This document shows positions 1-9,102 of a DNA stretch of 64,000 bases, piece by piece (the first letter of the stretch is position 1; every line of letters begins with the position of its first letter). The position numbers and the translations under genes were made by a program. Under the pieces are notes generated by a model, which was given only the letters and a program-made list of their open reading frames with translations, was not told the DNA's origin and did no database searches. Location of the stretch: positions 124,001-188,000 of the forward strand of contig NZ_JBDKWG010000151.1 of assembly GCF_040151475.1 (NCBI RefSeq). Direction: 5' to 3'. The DNA comes from CAXBNB01 sp040151475 (GTDB taxonomy: Bacteria; Bacteroidota; Bacteroidia; Cytophagales; Cyclobacteriaceae).

Positions 1-760
1 CATTCAATAACTTCATTCTATCAATGGAATGTACATACCCCTTGAATTCAACCTTCATCGTAGGATTCTCTTTCAAAAAGCTCTGAACCAGTCTTTCAAT
101 TTCTTTTTTACTCTTATACTTATCGCCCATATAGGTTCCCCCGACAATAAATCTTACATCCTTTTCCTTACCATGTATTATCCTACACGCCTCTAAAAAT
201 TCCAGAATACCTTTGCTCTTCATTATGTTCGAAAAAAAGGTTATTGCTATATCATCATGCCCAATAAATTCAAATTCGTCAAAACTATCAGGATAGAAAT
301 TTGGAACAATTACTTTGTTCATTTCATTAAAATGATCGAATTGCTTGACCATTGACTTAGTCAAAACTATTGATGTACTTACGGTTTGGTAGGCTTTATT
401 TAACCAAGGTTTTAAAATCCCAGATCGTTCGTAGAACAGAAAAAAGTCAAATCCATGCAAATGATTTACAACTTTCTTTTTAAGAAACCCTGCAAATAGG
501 AGCATCGGTATTTCTTTTAGAGCCCCTAGTCTACTTCGAGTACATGTGAAATATATAATTCTAATTCTTCTTCCTTTTACCCACAGATACCATAAACTAG
601 CAACAATGGAATAAACTGTGTTAAAAAATCGCCACCCAAATCTGGTGGTATCTACCAGAAAATATTGATCGGTCGTATATGAGTCAACAACCGTTTTAAA
701 TGCAAGGGATTGACCCGTCACCGGAGGAGAGTAAGGACCAAAAAAAAGTATTTTAACCAA
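1..760 (-). CDS. Glycosyltransferase family 4, N-terminal part (runs off window)
   Basis: The frame is open from a TTG codon at 760 down to position 1, so about 252 residues are present and the C-terminus lies outside the window. The start reads LVKILFFGPYSPPVTGQS, a typical GT4 (GT-B fold) beginning with a glycine-rich first loop. HLHGFDFF in the middle and a second-domain opening (ITFFSNIMKSKGILEFLEA) match the KSKG-type donor-domain start of GT4 enzymes. No ATG is available in frame, so TTG is the inferred start. It would transfer a nucleotide-activated sugar to a polysaccharide intermediate at the cytoplasmic face. It is the last gene seen of the long leftward locus and is divergent from the next gene. 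Substrate unknown. Confidence 0.8.
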   Translation of the reverse strand, partial: MVKILFFGPYSPPVTGQSLAFKTVVDSYTTDQYFLVDTTRFGWRFFNTVYSIVASLWYLWVKGRRIRIIYFTCTRSRLGALKEIPMLLFAGFLKKKVVNHLHGFDFFLFYERSGILKPWLNKAYQTVSTSIVLTKSMVKQFDHFNEMNKVIVPNFYPDSFDEFEFIGHDDIAITFFSNIMKSKGILEFLEACRIIHGKEKDVRFIVGGTYMGDKYKSKKEIERLVQSFLKENPTMKVEFKGYVHSIDRMKLLN

Positions 761-849
761 ATCCTATATATTTTTTCTAATACTAGTAAATTTAAAATCT
801 AATCTTACTCAATTATAGATTACCTAACTCACAATTAAAAAGAATATTA

Positions 850-1737
850 ATGAACATCGTTTACTTGGCTTTTGGAAAAAGGTTCGAAATTCCACAGCAA
901 GCTATATTTTCGATTTTAACCATACTTCCACACGTTTCAACAAATGACAGGATAATTGTTTTAACGGATAATCCTGAAAACTTCAACTTATTAAAAGGTA
1001 AGGTAGATATAGTCGCAATCGATGATGAACAAATTCAAAGTTGGACAGGCGAACAGGATTTTTTTTGGAGAGTGAAAATTAAAGCATTACAATTTATAGT
1101 TGAAAAATTCAACAATGCACCCATTCTATACCTGGATTCAGATACTTTTTTAATTGGTGATTTAAAAAAAATAAAATTAGAACTGCAAAATGGCAACAAC
1201 CTCATGCACCTCAACGAAGGTAAATTGTCCAAATCGCAAAAAAAAACAGAACAACGCACTTGGAAGAAACTAAAAGGAACCAGCCATGAGGGAATTACCA
1301 TCGATTCTGAAAAAGCCATGTGGAATGCCGGAGTGGTAGGAATATCGGAACGGGTTAAGGAAACATTAGATCTAGCCCTTAGTCTGTGTGATAGCATGCT
1401 AAAAACCAACCCAAAACACCCAAGTCTTTTGGAGCAATTTTCTTTTTCCATATCCCTGGGTGAACATGCCACATTACTACCAATAGAAGATTGTATTGGA
1501 CATTATTGGGGCAATAAAAATCAATGGAATGACTTAATCGGTTCGTTTTTTATAACATGTCACCTTAGTTGTAAATCCCTTAAAGAACAGATAGACTTTG
1601 TTCAAAACATGAAATTCGGTAGCATTCCTGTTCATGTCAAGACAACTGCTATCAGGATTAGATATGGCAAGCTGGTTAATCTGGTTTCTCAACTCTTACC
1701 CAAAGAAGAAAAAAAATATGTGATTCCAAATAATTAA
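850..1737 (+). CDS. Putative nucleotide-diphospho-sugar transferase (GT-A fold)
   Basis: A 295-residue protein with a GT-A architecture. It has an N-terminal Rossmann-like start, a metal-binding DSD at residues 96-98 inside PILYLDSDTF, and a downstream WNAGVVGI segment near residue 160, a region that shapes the active site in GT8/GT77-like enzymes. It probably adds a sugar to the polysaccharide of this locus; the exact family and substrate are unclear. It is the only + strand gene inside roughly 32 kb of - strand polysaccharide genes. Its stop codon overlaps the stop of the convergent GT4 gene by four bases (1734-1737). The 89-bp gap on its left is shared with the divergent partial GT4 gene. 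Confidence 0.7.
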   Translation: MNIVYLAFGKRFEIPQQAIFSILTILPHVSTNDRIIVLTDNPENFNLLKGKVDIVAIDDEQIQSWTGEQDFFWRVKIKALQFIVEKFNNAPILYLDSDTFLIGDLKKIKLELQNGNNLMHLNEGKLSKSQKKTEQRTWKKLKGTSHEGITIDSEKAMWNAGVVGISERVKETLDLALSLCDSMLKTNPKHPSLLEQFSFSISLGEHATLLPIEDCIGHYWGNKNQWNDLIGSFFITCHLSCKSLKEQIDFVQNMKFGSIPVHVKTTAIRIRYGKLVNLVSQLLPKEEKKYVIPNN

Positions 1738-2792
1738 AACACCTCATCAACCTTATCCTTACTTATATTTTGCACATAAGTTTCCACCTGGCGTTGGTTT
1801 TTTTTTATAATTTCAGATGTGCAATTACTGGATAATTTTTCATAGAGGGAAACATTCATCATTTTCTCTACTGCCATTCTGATGTCATCTTTTGAGGTAG
1901 CTTCAACCACAAGTGAATTTTTTTCATGAAAACAAAGGGTATCGACAATGCCACAAACAGAACTTACGATTACTGGTGTACCAAAATACAATGATTCTTC
2001 TGCAACAAGTCCCCAAGGTTCATTTACTGATATCAATATCAATGATTTGTGAGACTTATAGTAATTAGCTAAGTCAACATTCTTTACATAGCCCAGAAAA
2101 TTGATGTTAGTGTTAGCTATACTCTTTAGTTCTCGTTCATCCGGTCCCTCACCTATTACATTCAATTCATAAGGAAGTTCATTGAAAATTTCAATAAGTG
2201 TCCTCAAATTCTTCTCTGATGCCAGTCTTCCCACAAATAAAAAACTATTGGTTCGTGGTTTAGTAGTTTTACCTTCAAATGACCCAATCAATCCAACCCC
2301 ATTCGTAACGACAATTTCTCCGTTGTAATTAAGTAGTTCGAGTAGCAATTTATGTTTAACCCCACTAGCAAATACTTTATGGATTCTACTCAAAAATATT
2401 CTCTTTGCTACTTCCTTTGCTCCTAATTTAACCACACTATGTACATTGGACTCTAATATTAGCATTGTATTTGCCCTTTTAAAGAAAAGAAGGGCAAACC
2501 AGTATTCAATGTTTAACCATTCCCCTAGGATTAAATTTGAGAAGGTATGTGATCTTATAATCTGTCCAAGTTTGATACAGGTTTTAAAATAATTTCGGCT
2601 TTCAAGGGAGTGTGATAAAACAGCGTAATCAAATTTCTCATCTTCGCCAATGGACAAAAAATCATCATTTCTTCTGCTTTCACTGGACGATATAAAGACT
2701 ATAAATAATTTACGATTTTCTGCTATCCTATTAAACAAATTTATTTTATAATAATTTGGAAGATTGGTTACTATTAATGCGTCATAGTGCAT
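1734..2792 (-). CDS. Glycosyltransferase family 4
   Basis: A 352-residue GT-B enzyme. The second domain opens with FVGRLASEKNLRTLIEIF near residue 190, followed by VIGEGPDE. The retaining-GT4 acidic motif appears as NEPWGLVAEESLYFGTPVI near residues 258-276, with the two glutamates of the EX7E-type element. It likely transfers one sugar in repeat-unit assembly at the inner membrane. The ATG start is supported by the immediate GT-B N-terminus (MHYDALIVTNLPNYYKINLF). It follows a GT2 gene by 50 bp on the same strand and collides tail to tail with the + strand gene. Acceptor and donor cannot be told from sequence. Confidence 0.85.
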   Translation of the reverse strand: MHYDALIVTNLPNYYKINLFNRIAENRKLFIVFISSSESRRNDDFLSIGEDEKFDYAVLSHSLESRNYFKTCIKLGQIIRSHTFSNLILGEWLNIEYWFALLFFKRANTMLILESNVHSVVKLGAKEVAKRIFLSRIHKVFASGVKHKLLLELLNYNGEIVVTNGVGLIGSFEGKTTKPRTNSFLFVGRLASEKNLRTLIEIFNELPYELNVIGEGPDERELKSIANTNINFLGYVKNVDLANYYKSHKSLILISVNEPWGLVAEESLYFGTPVIVSSVCGIVDTLCFHEKNSLVVEATSKDDIRMAVEKMMNVSLYEKLSSNCTSEIIKKNQRQVETYVQNISKDKVDEVF

Positions 2793-2842
2793 ACTTTTTC
2801 TATTCCCATTTAATCAATTAAAATCATAGAGTACCCCTATTT

Positions 2843-3736
2843 TCACGACCTTTGTCTAGTCAATTTCCAAACTGTAAAAATCAGATTTGGAAATAATGTA
2901 AACACCTGATACTTAAAACTCACCCTCCAAAATATATCCTTCAATTCATCCATGTAAAATTTTTTATATGTCTTATTGAATCTTGCTGCGCAAACCCACG
3001 CCCAAGTGAGATAGCGTGCCAAATTGTTAAAATTAGCCACATTAGACTTATACTTTTCATAAAAAGCAATCATTGAATCGAAATCGTCAATTACCTTTAC
3101 CCGTTCCCAATGTACTATTGTTAAATCATTGTTATAGTAAGTCCACCCATACTTCTTGCCTACTTTAATGTAAAAATCCATATCCTCGTGGCGTTGCAGT
3201 TGTTCATCAAATCTTATCTCTTTTAATGATTCTCTTTTTACGACCAATGTTGAAGACTGGGCGAAATTTTCTCCTGAGAAAACCAAATCCTCATATGTCT
3301 CACCTTTTAAAACATCCCGAGTCCGTGCCTTATATTTTTTTACGCCGTTATCAATGAGTACCCCAGAATAAAACGCTTTGATACCATTGAGATTTTGAAT
3401 CATTGTACAATCATTCAACAATCTTTCCGTATCCCATTCATCATCAGAATCCAAAAAAACCACATATTCCCCTTTGGCCTTTTCTATCCCAATATTTCGA
3501 CAGGTACTACCTCCTTTTCTTCTTTCTGGAATTCTATGATAGTAATAGATACGACGATCTTCATTAGTGTACTGATTCAAAAGAGATTCTGTCTGATCTT
3601 CTGATCCATCGTCAACGACAATAAGCTCCCAATCAACAAAGCTCTGAGCAATAACGCTTCCAATTGATCTTTTAAGTTCCTCGTAACGGTTAAACGTGGG
3701 AATTACTATACTGAAAAATGGATTCGTTTTCAACAT
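2843..3736 (-). CDS. Glycosyltransferase family 2
   Basis: A 297-residue inverting GT-A enzyme. FFSIVIPTFNRYEELKRSI gives the N-terminal nucleotide-binding strand, VVDDGSEDQT (about residues 40-49) the first acidic motif, and FLDSDDEWD (DSD at 96-98) the metal-binding DXD. ERRKGGSTCRNIGIEKAKG is the standard substrate-loop segment. It most likely adds one residue to the growing glycan on its lipid carrier. It sits in the leftward polysaccharide run between a methyltransferase gene (95 bp upstream) and a GT4 gene. The specificity is not predictable. Confidence 0.87.
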   Translation of the reverse strand: MLKTNPFFSIVIPTFNRYEELKRSIGSVIAQSFVDWELIVVDDGSEDQTESLLNQYTNEDRRIYYYHRIPERRKGGSTCRNIGIEKAKGEYVVFLDSDDEWDTERLLNDCTMIQNLNGIKAFYSGVLIDNGVKKYKARTRDVLKGETYEDLVFSGENFAQSSTLVVKRESLKEIRFDEQLQRHEDMDFYIKVGKKYGWTYYNNDLTIVHWERVKVIDDFDSMIAFYEKYKSNVANFNNLARYLTWAWVCAARFNKTYKKFYMDELKDIFWRVSFKYQVFTLFPNLIFTVWKLTRQRS

Positions 3737-3831
3737 TGTAAAGTTTCTGTAGCTATTATAATATTTTAAATATCAATACTATTCCCAACAAAATTGCAAT
3801 CCATTTAAATCCATCTCATTTGATAATTGTA

Positions 3832-4623
3832 CTATTGCAATGAATACAATTTTGATAGCAGTTTCGAATTACAAGCTTCTTTCATGAAATTTGGATTTCG
3901 AACTATTTTAGTAAGCCCATCAGACTTATTCTTGGACAAAATAGTGAAACAATCAATTTTGTGATACTTTGTTCGCCAAGGTATAATTTCCTGAGATACA
4001 CATTTTAATTCATATTTATTAGCTAGTACCTGTACCGTTTTAAAAGTAACCAGAGGATCCCTAAGGTGAGTATTTCTTTCAACAACTCCTATTCTACCAA
4101 GAAAACCATGTAATTTTGGCACTCGATTTATGTTGTTATAAATAAACGAATACTCACCTAAATTAGAATGATGTAAAAAACAATTTCCACCATCCTTAAG
4201 AATTCTAGGTAATTGCGAAATATAAGAGTCTAACACATCATTATCAACATGAACTAGTGAATCAAAACTGAAGACAAAATCGATAGAATTATCAGGAATC
4301 ATCTCAAGAGATTTACCATCATTTACCATAAACTTTGCTTGGTCAATTTCAGAAAATCGTTCATTGCAAATTTCTATGCAGCTAGGTGAAAGATCTACTC
4401 CTATCAATTTATCTGTATGATTAATAAGAAATTCAGTCCAACGACCATGCCCACAGGCTATTTCCAACATACTACGAACAGGAAGATATTGATTTATTCT
4501 AGGTAAAATACAGGTCAACCATTGCATATAAGAACCTCCCCATGGACTAGACCATTCCTCACCTCCTTTTTCCCAACTATACTTTTGATTCCAATTTGAT
4601 AAATTAAATTCTACCGAAGGCAT
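3832..4623 (-). CDS. Class I SAM-dependent methyltransferase
   Basis: A 263-residue protein with a Rossmann-type SAM domain. Motif I is LEIACGHGRWTEFL (about residues 53-66), the acidic end of strand 2 is LIGVDLSPSCIEIC, and FSFDSLVHVDNDVL fills the motif-IV to post-motif region. This is the methyltransferase 11/25 type used to methylate sugars or small molecules. Its position among glycosyltransferase genes suggests O-methylation of the polysaccharide, which is inference. An unusual 385-bp gap with a possible mobile-element relic lies on its 5' side. Confidence 0.8.
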   Translation of the reverse strand: MPSVEFNLSNWNQKYSWEKGGEEWSSPWGGSYMQWLTCILPRINQYLPVRSMLEIACGHGRWTEFLINHTDKLIGVDLSPSCIEICNERFSEIDQAKFMVNDGKSLEMIPDNSIDFVFSFDSLVHVDNDVLDSYISQLPRILKDGGNCFLHHSNLGEYSFIYNNINRVPKLHGFLGRIGVVERNTHLRDPLVTFKTVQVLANKYELKCVSQEIIPWRTKYHKIDCFTILSKNKSDGLTKIVRNPNFMKEACNSKLLSKLYSLQ

Positions 4624-5008
4624 ATCTATAAATTCTTAATAAAAAAAGTACTAACCAAAGTCCACTCCACTTTCAATGTATACAATGAGCAAATATTAAA
4701 TGAGTCTGATTACCATCTTGCTAAAAATAATTAGTGGCGTCCGACTAAATTTTAAATACCCTAAAAAGTACGTTTAAACGAAATGAGAAAAGATTTTTCC
4801 GATTTCCTAAAACTACCCCCGTCCCCTGAAGGGGTGATCAAAAAGTCCCCTTTAGGGGATTTAGGCCTGCCTACCGATCAGGCAGGGGTGATTTTGATGA
4901 ACTTCCTTCGAAGGCAAAATCTTTTCTCGGACACCAATATAAAATAATTAATTTTTCTCTTAAATTTAGAATCAATACCAGTAATACTTTCTAATAAATA
5001 CAATTTTA
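4624..5008. other. 385-bp intergenic region containing a repeat-rich element
   Basis: No convincing coding sequence is visible on either strand. The stretch is AT-rich at both ends. Its centre (4736-4935) is much more GC-rich and full of short palindromes, annotated separately as a possible non-autonomous element. The flanks contain nothing I can identify. Confidence 0.6.
4736..4935. mobile_element. Possible 200-bp MITE-like element with imperfect terminal inverted repeats
   Basis: The left end reads GGCGTCCGACTAAATTTT. The right end, read on the opposite strand, is GGTGTCCGAGAAAAGATTTT, so the outermost 10 bases match at 9 positions and the TTTT block also recurs. Inside are small self-complementary units: CCCCTGAAGGGG near 4824, CCCCTTTAGGGG near 4847, CCTGCC/GGCAGG around 4866-4886 and CCTTCGAAGG near 4905. 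There is no transposase frame and no clear target duplication. It could instead be a decayed insertion-sequence end pair. Confidence 0.4.
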
Positions 5009-5872
5009 TCAGTTCCCTCTAATTACAGTGATTATCGGCACTAAGAACAGAGTAATTAGTCCACCAAATTTCTCCCTTATTATGCTTTTAAAGTTGTAAA
5101 AAGGAGTCCTACTCAACACTTGCCAATACAGCTCCCGATACACATGATCACAAATTATATTCCAAGGTTTCCTGTTTCCTGTATAATGAATGATTTCAGG
5201 GGTTTGCACAAGTTTTTTCTTGATATCAAATGCATTATAAGAAGGAGGAAGCTTTTTCCACCTCTTATTAAAAAGGATGTTTAGGATGTCCTGATCCCAA
5301 AACAACAAACCATCTTTATTATCAATACCGTATCTTATCAATGTTGGCGAAATATTCTCATTTCTCATCAACTGAATATTAAGGAAAAGCACCCCTGCAT
5401 TGAAATAACTTTCTAGGGTTGGGCACAGTGATTTTAATCTATCGATACTTCCATATCCATGATCGACCGCATAACACATCAGTTCAGGATTTTCTAAAAA
5501 ATCCAGCTCTGAAAAAAGTGACAGCTCCTTGGTTATGATTGTGTCTGGATCTAACAGTAAAATTGATTGAACATCATTAGGTAAAAAATCAGCCAAACAT
5601 AATCTGTAATAAGTAGCGTGAGAAACATGTCGGTCTGCTCTTAGTTCATTGAATTGAGAATCATCAATCTCTATGGAATTGATATTTAACCCGTACGCTT
5701 CATTAACAAAACTGGATGTTTTTTTAAATTCTTCAGAAGAAGCAGATTGTACATTTTGTACTACAAAAACCCGATCAATTAAACCCTTATTATGAGAAAG
5801 AAGTGATGTTAAGGAGCAACAAAATGGCACTTGATATGCTCTGTCTATCGTATAGACTACATTGAATTTCAA
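5009..5872 (-). CDS. Glycosyltransferase family 8 (LPS galactosyl/glucosyltransferase-like)
   Basis: A 287-residue retaining GT-A enzyme. VVYTIDRAYQVPFCCSLTSL is the GT8 N-terminus, ILLLDPDTII carries the metal-binding DPD at residues 108-110, and YFNAGVLFLN and the C-terminal IIHYTGNRKPWN are the two other GT8 hallmarks. By family it transfers glucose or galactose from a UDP-sugar with retention. The start is TTG at 5872; no in-frame ATG precedes the conserved block. It sits 45 bp after a methyltransferase gene in the leftward run. Confidence 0.88.
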   Translation of the reverse strand: MKFNVVYTIDRAYQVPFCCSLTSLLSHNKGLIDRVFVVQNVQSASSEEFKKTSSFVNEAYGLNINSIEIDDSQFNELRADRHVSHATYYRLCLADFLPNDVQSILLLDPDTIITKELSLFSELDFLENPELMCYAVDHGYGSIDRLKSLCPTLESYFNAGVLFLNIQLMRNENISPTLIRYGIDNKDGLLFWDQDILNILFNKRWKKLPPSYNAFDIKKKLVQTPEIIHYTGNRKPWNIICDHVYRELYWQVLSRTPFYNFKSIIREKFGGLITLFLVPIITVIRGN

Positions 5873-5917
5873 AGGGATAAATTATTCAATATTGAGTAAA
5901 ATAAGATTGTTCATTGA

Positions 5918-6604
5918 TCAACTCGATTTTGTATTTGAAATTTTTCTAATTGCAAAACTTGGATGACCACTTACCTCCATTGTAAGAAATATCAACTCCC
6001 AATCGTATTCGTTGCAGAATTCCGAAACAGCCTCAATCACACCATATCTATTAAAGCCTAAATATTCCCATGTAATAAAATCGTGCCCTACTATTACACC
6101 TCCATCCTTCATTTTTGTACTATAACATATGAGTTCCTCTTTTGTCAGTTTGTAACCATGCCCGGTATCAATATAAACCCAGTCAAAATACTTGTCTGGA
6201 AAATTCGAGCAAACCTCTGTAGATAGCCCTAGATTTATTTCAACTCTTCCTTGGTTGATTTCGGGAATAAATTTCTTCTCTACCTTTTCTCTTTTATGCC
6301 TATATTGTTCGCTAGACCAAGAATCTACTAAATGTAGTTTCTTTGGATTATTCAGTTCAAGAATTTGACTAGAATAACCACCTTCATCCACTCCAATTTC
6401 AGCAACCACCCCATTCTTTGGTAACATTTCAAGCAACTCGCTTCTATTTATTAATAGTTTTGCGTTTTGTAAATGGTCTTTCTTAAAGTCAATTTTTGGA
6501 ATTTCCGCTTCAATAGCTATCCTTTGTTTTAAAAGTTCATTCTTTATAACTCTGGTTAGTATTTTACGCAAAGTTTTAGGTAGGAAATTTTGAATTCTAA
6601 ACAT
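5918..6604 (-). CDS. Class I SAM-dependent methyltransferase (Methyltransf_24-like)
   Basis: A 228-residue protein with a basic N-terminal helix of about 45 residues, then a SAM domain. Motif I is VVAEIGVDEGGYS (residues 67-78), the acidic strand end is LHLVDSW, and DWVYIDTGHGY followed by GGVIVGHDF resembles the Methyltransf_24 family, which often modifies sugars or cephalosporin-type substrates. The acidic and histidine residues of IDTGHGY and GHDF could bind a metal. It is tightly followed by the GT8 gene, so glycan O-methylation is the natural inference. Confidence 0.75.
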   Translation of the reverse strand: MFRIQNFLPKTLRKILTRVIKNELLKQRIAIEAEIPKIDFKKDHLQNAKLLINRSELLEMLPKNGVVAEIGVDEGGYSSQILELNNPKKLHLVDSWSSEQYRHKREKVEKKFIPEINQGRVEINLGLSTEVCSNFPDKYFDWVYIDTGHGYKLTKEELICYSTKMKDGGVIVGHDFITWEYLGFNRYGVIEAVSEFCNEYDWELIFLTMEVSGHPSFAIRKISNTKSS

Positions 6605-6630
6605 GTTTTGAGTTAATTCGGGTTAAAAAA

Positions 6631-7956
6631 TCAAGTACGAATATTAAATAAATAAAAAAACCGATGTTTAAACTCTTTTAGTTGATCAAATATTGAAAAA
6701 GGAATGCACCCCAAAATCTCATATTGAATCCTCAAAAAGATATTTCTAATTTTTTTAAACTTGGAAGCACCTTGCTTCGACTCACTTAATCCATATTTAT
6801 TTTTAATCAAACAATCACTTATATCAATATTAGAAGGTATTTCTACAGCTTTAACTGTTTTTTCTGGAAATGTATCTAAGAAATTTACCCATCTCTTTGC
6901 ACTTGTTTTGGACGAGTATTCTTGAATAACGGTCTCTCGTGCAGATGTTCCTATTTTTTCTAGTAATTCAGGCTTTTCTATTAATAAATTGATTGACTCT
7001 ACAAAAGAATTCTCTCTATCCTTTATAATTATACCATTATCCAAGTGCCTGATCACTTGATTCACTCCACTGTCTATATCCAAACAAATGACCACTAGGC
7101 CACAAGCCATGGCTTCCAACATTGCCAATGGCAACCCTTCATAATCTGACAGTAAAACGAGTACATCATATTTCATCAATTCTCTTTGAACTTCATGACT
7201 GTCAAATCCACCCATGAGATTTATCCTTCCTCTACCATTGTTTTTTATACGAGCTTGCAAATAGCTCTTTTCCGGACCGTTCCCTAGAAAATAACATTCA
7301 ACATTATTAAACTGATTGACAACTAACTCAAAAGAGTTAAGAACATCTCTTACTCTTTTTTGTTCCTGAACCAACCTTCCGCTGTAAACAACTTTGAGGT
7401 TATTTGTCGCTTGTTTCTTTCCTGTGTTCATAGGCATTGGTGCACCACATCCTATGCAAGCTCTTTTAACTGTGTCATTGAGATCCTTAGACCAATTATG
7501 AATATATTCGGATACAGACACCACCGCATCAGCTTGGTATTTCGTTTCAGAAGTCACAAAGTCCTCCAAATATGATCTATCTAGACTATCGTCAGAATGA
7601 AGTACAACTATTGAGTAAATATTGGACTTTCTCAAAAAAGGAATTGTGAAATGAGCACTAGATAAAATCCCTGGAAGAAAAAAATGTGGCTTCCATAGCT
7701 TGACTATTTCAATAATTTTGGTCACCTTATCTTCAGCAAAGGGATAAAGCTCTTGCTGAATTATTAGAAATTCAATTCCATTTTTTTTTGCGAATTCAAC
7801 TAATGGAAATACTCCTTTACCAATTGTCAAAATTATTAAACGGGGATTATGCCCTGAATTCAACAACTCAAGAGAAAAATTTCTTACCCATGTATTGACA
7901 CCAGAAATATACTTATGAGTATCAATTGAGCAAATGGTAATATCAATAATTCTCAT
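6631..7956 (-). CDS. Glycosyltransferase family 4, long form
   Basis: A 441-residue GT-B enzyme. The donor domain starts at VVYSGRLVQEQKRVRDVLNS, continues with VECYFLGNGPEKSYL, and has the acidic motif in SDYEGLPLAMLEAMACGLVV. About 80 extra C-terminal residues follow the GT fold (after LDTFPEKTVKAVEIP). They are rich in basic and aromatic residues (FRRIQYEI-like, FKHRFFYLF) and may attach the enzyme to the membrane. The start ATG leads directly into MRIIDITICSIDTHKYISGV. It is 26 bp upstream of the methyltransferase gene and is probably co-transcribed. Confidence 0.83.
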   Translation of the reverse strand: MRIIDITICSIDTHKYISGVNTWVRNFSLELLNSGHNPRLIILTIGKGVFPLVEFAKKNGIEFLIIQQELYPFAEDKVTKIIEIVKLWKPHFFLPGILSSAHFTIPFLRKSNIYSIVVLHSDDSLDRSYLEDFVTSETKYQADAVVSVSEYIHNWSKDLNDTVKRACIGCGAPMPMNTGKKQATNNLKVVYSGRLVQEQKRVRDVLNSFELVVNQFNNVECYFLGNGPEKSYLQARIKNNGRGRINLMGGFDSHEVQRELMKYDVLVLLSDYEGLPLAMLEAMACGLVVICLDIDSGVNQVIRHLDNGIIIKDRENSFVESINLLIEKPELLEKIGTSARETVIQEYSSKTSAKRWVNFLDTFPEKTVKAVEIPSNIDISDCLIKNKYGLSESKQGASKFKKIRNIFLRIQYEILGCIPFSIFDQLKEFKHRFFYLFNIRT

Positions 7957-8107
7957 TAACTCTTAATCCATAAGTAGTAAACAAATACACTTCACCCTCA
8001 GTATTGGTTCATCTATGTGAGTAGTAATCCTGCAATTAATAGAATTTTCAACCTCATGAAATCAAATCTTCACACCTATTACTATCTAGCTTGGTTGAAA
8101 TTACTCC

Positions 8108-9049
8108 TTACCGAAAACACGATCTGTAAATAGTCCAAGGAAGAATGATTAAAAAATAAAGTGGAGTATAGATGTTTTTAATATTCAAATACAATTTGAC
8201 ATTTTTAATATTTATAGAATATGTATTTAGATACGGCTCACTTTTAAAACACCATTTAACAAAACTCAACATAAATTGACCTTTCGGTAATTTGAGTCTC
8301 TCTAGTACTTTATAATATTCCAACAGAAATTCGATTACTTCTTTTTTTTCGACTGCTTTATTTAAATTTCTAGCCGTGCCATGATGTAATCGATTGTGGT
8401 TTAGCACTTCATTAATAAAACGCCCTTTACCTCGCATAACAAATGAAAGCCAAAACAACCAATCGCCTGTTAATTTATAAGATTGAGCCATTAGTAAATA
8501 TCTTTCAAATATTTGTGGATCATTTCTAAATAGAACTGCACTGGCATTTGAAATGTAATTCATTTGGTGATAATATTTTTCCAAGAATTCAAGGTCAATA
8601 GCCCTAGATATACCTAAAAATTGTTCCTTTTTATACAAAGGCATCCAAGCTTCAATACCGATTTCAGTATGATCAGTATTGTTGTAAATTTTTGATTTGC
8701 AAAACACAAACTCAATTTGAGTGTCGTTTTTAATTGTTTCAATACAACTATTTAGAAAATTCACATTACTCCAATCATCACTCTCTGCAATCCATATAAA
8801 GTCACCTTTTGCCAAATCAATCCCTTTTTTCCATTGTTTAAATGGGCTGCCAGAATTTTTTTCATTAAGTACCAAATGGGTGACTTTTTCATGATTTGAA
8901 TATTTATTTAATATCTCAACACTATTATCAGTGCTTGCATCATCAAGTATGATCACTTCAAAGTCTTGATAGGTTTGATTAAGAATAGAATCTAGTCGCT
9001 GTTCTAAAAATTTTGCATGGTTATAGTTTGGAACAATAACTGAAATCAT
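8108..9049 (-). CDS. Glycosyltransferase family 2
   Basis: A 313-residue GT-A enzyme. MISVIVPNYNHAKFLEQRLDS is a canonical GT2 start, IILDDASTDNS the first acidic motif, and WIAESDDW the DXD-equivalent near residue 92. The C-terminal 30 residues (YFLIILPWTIYRSCF) are hydrophobic and could anchor the enzyme to the membrane. A 150-bp gap separates it from the GT4 gene downstream, with nothing recognisable inside. It follows the epimerase gene by 53 bp. Confidence 0.86.
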   Translation of the reverse strand: MISVIVPNYNHAKFLEQRLDSILNQTYQDFEVIILDDASTDNSVEILNKYSNHEKVTHLVLNEKNSGSPFKQWKKGIDLAKGDFIWIAESDDWSNVNFLNSCIETIKNDTQIEFVFCKSKIYNNTDHTEIGIEAWMPLYKKEQFLGISRAIDLEFLEKYYHQMNYISNASAVLFRNDPQIFERYLLMAQSYKLTGDWLFWLSFVMRGKGRFINEVLNHNRLHHGTARNLNKAVEKKEVIEFLLEYYKVLERLKLPKGQFMLSFVKWCFKSEPYLNTYSINIKNVKLYLNIKNIYTPLYFLIILPWTIYRSCFR

Positions 9050-9102
9050 CCGAGCCTTTCAATTCTATCCTGAATTAGGAAATACAAATAATTCTTATTA
9101 GG

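Noticed and set aside
1035..1472. 145-codon - strand frame inside the + strand transferase gene
   Set aside because: It lies fully antisense to a gene with clear GT-A motifs and has no recognisable features itself.
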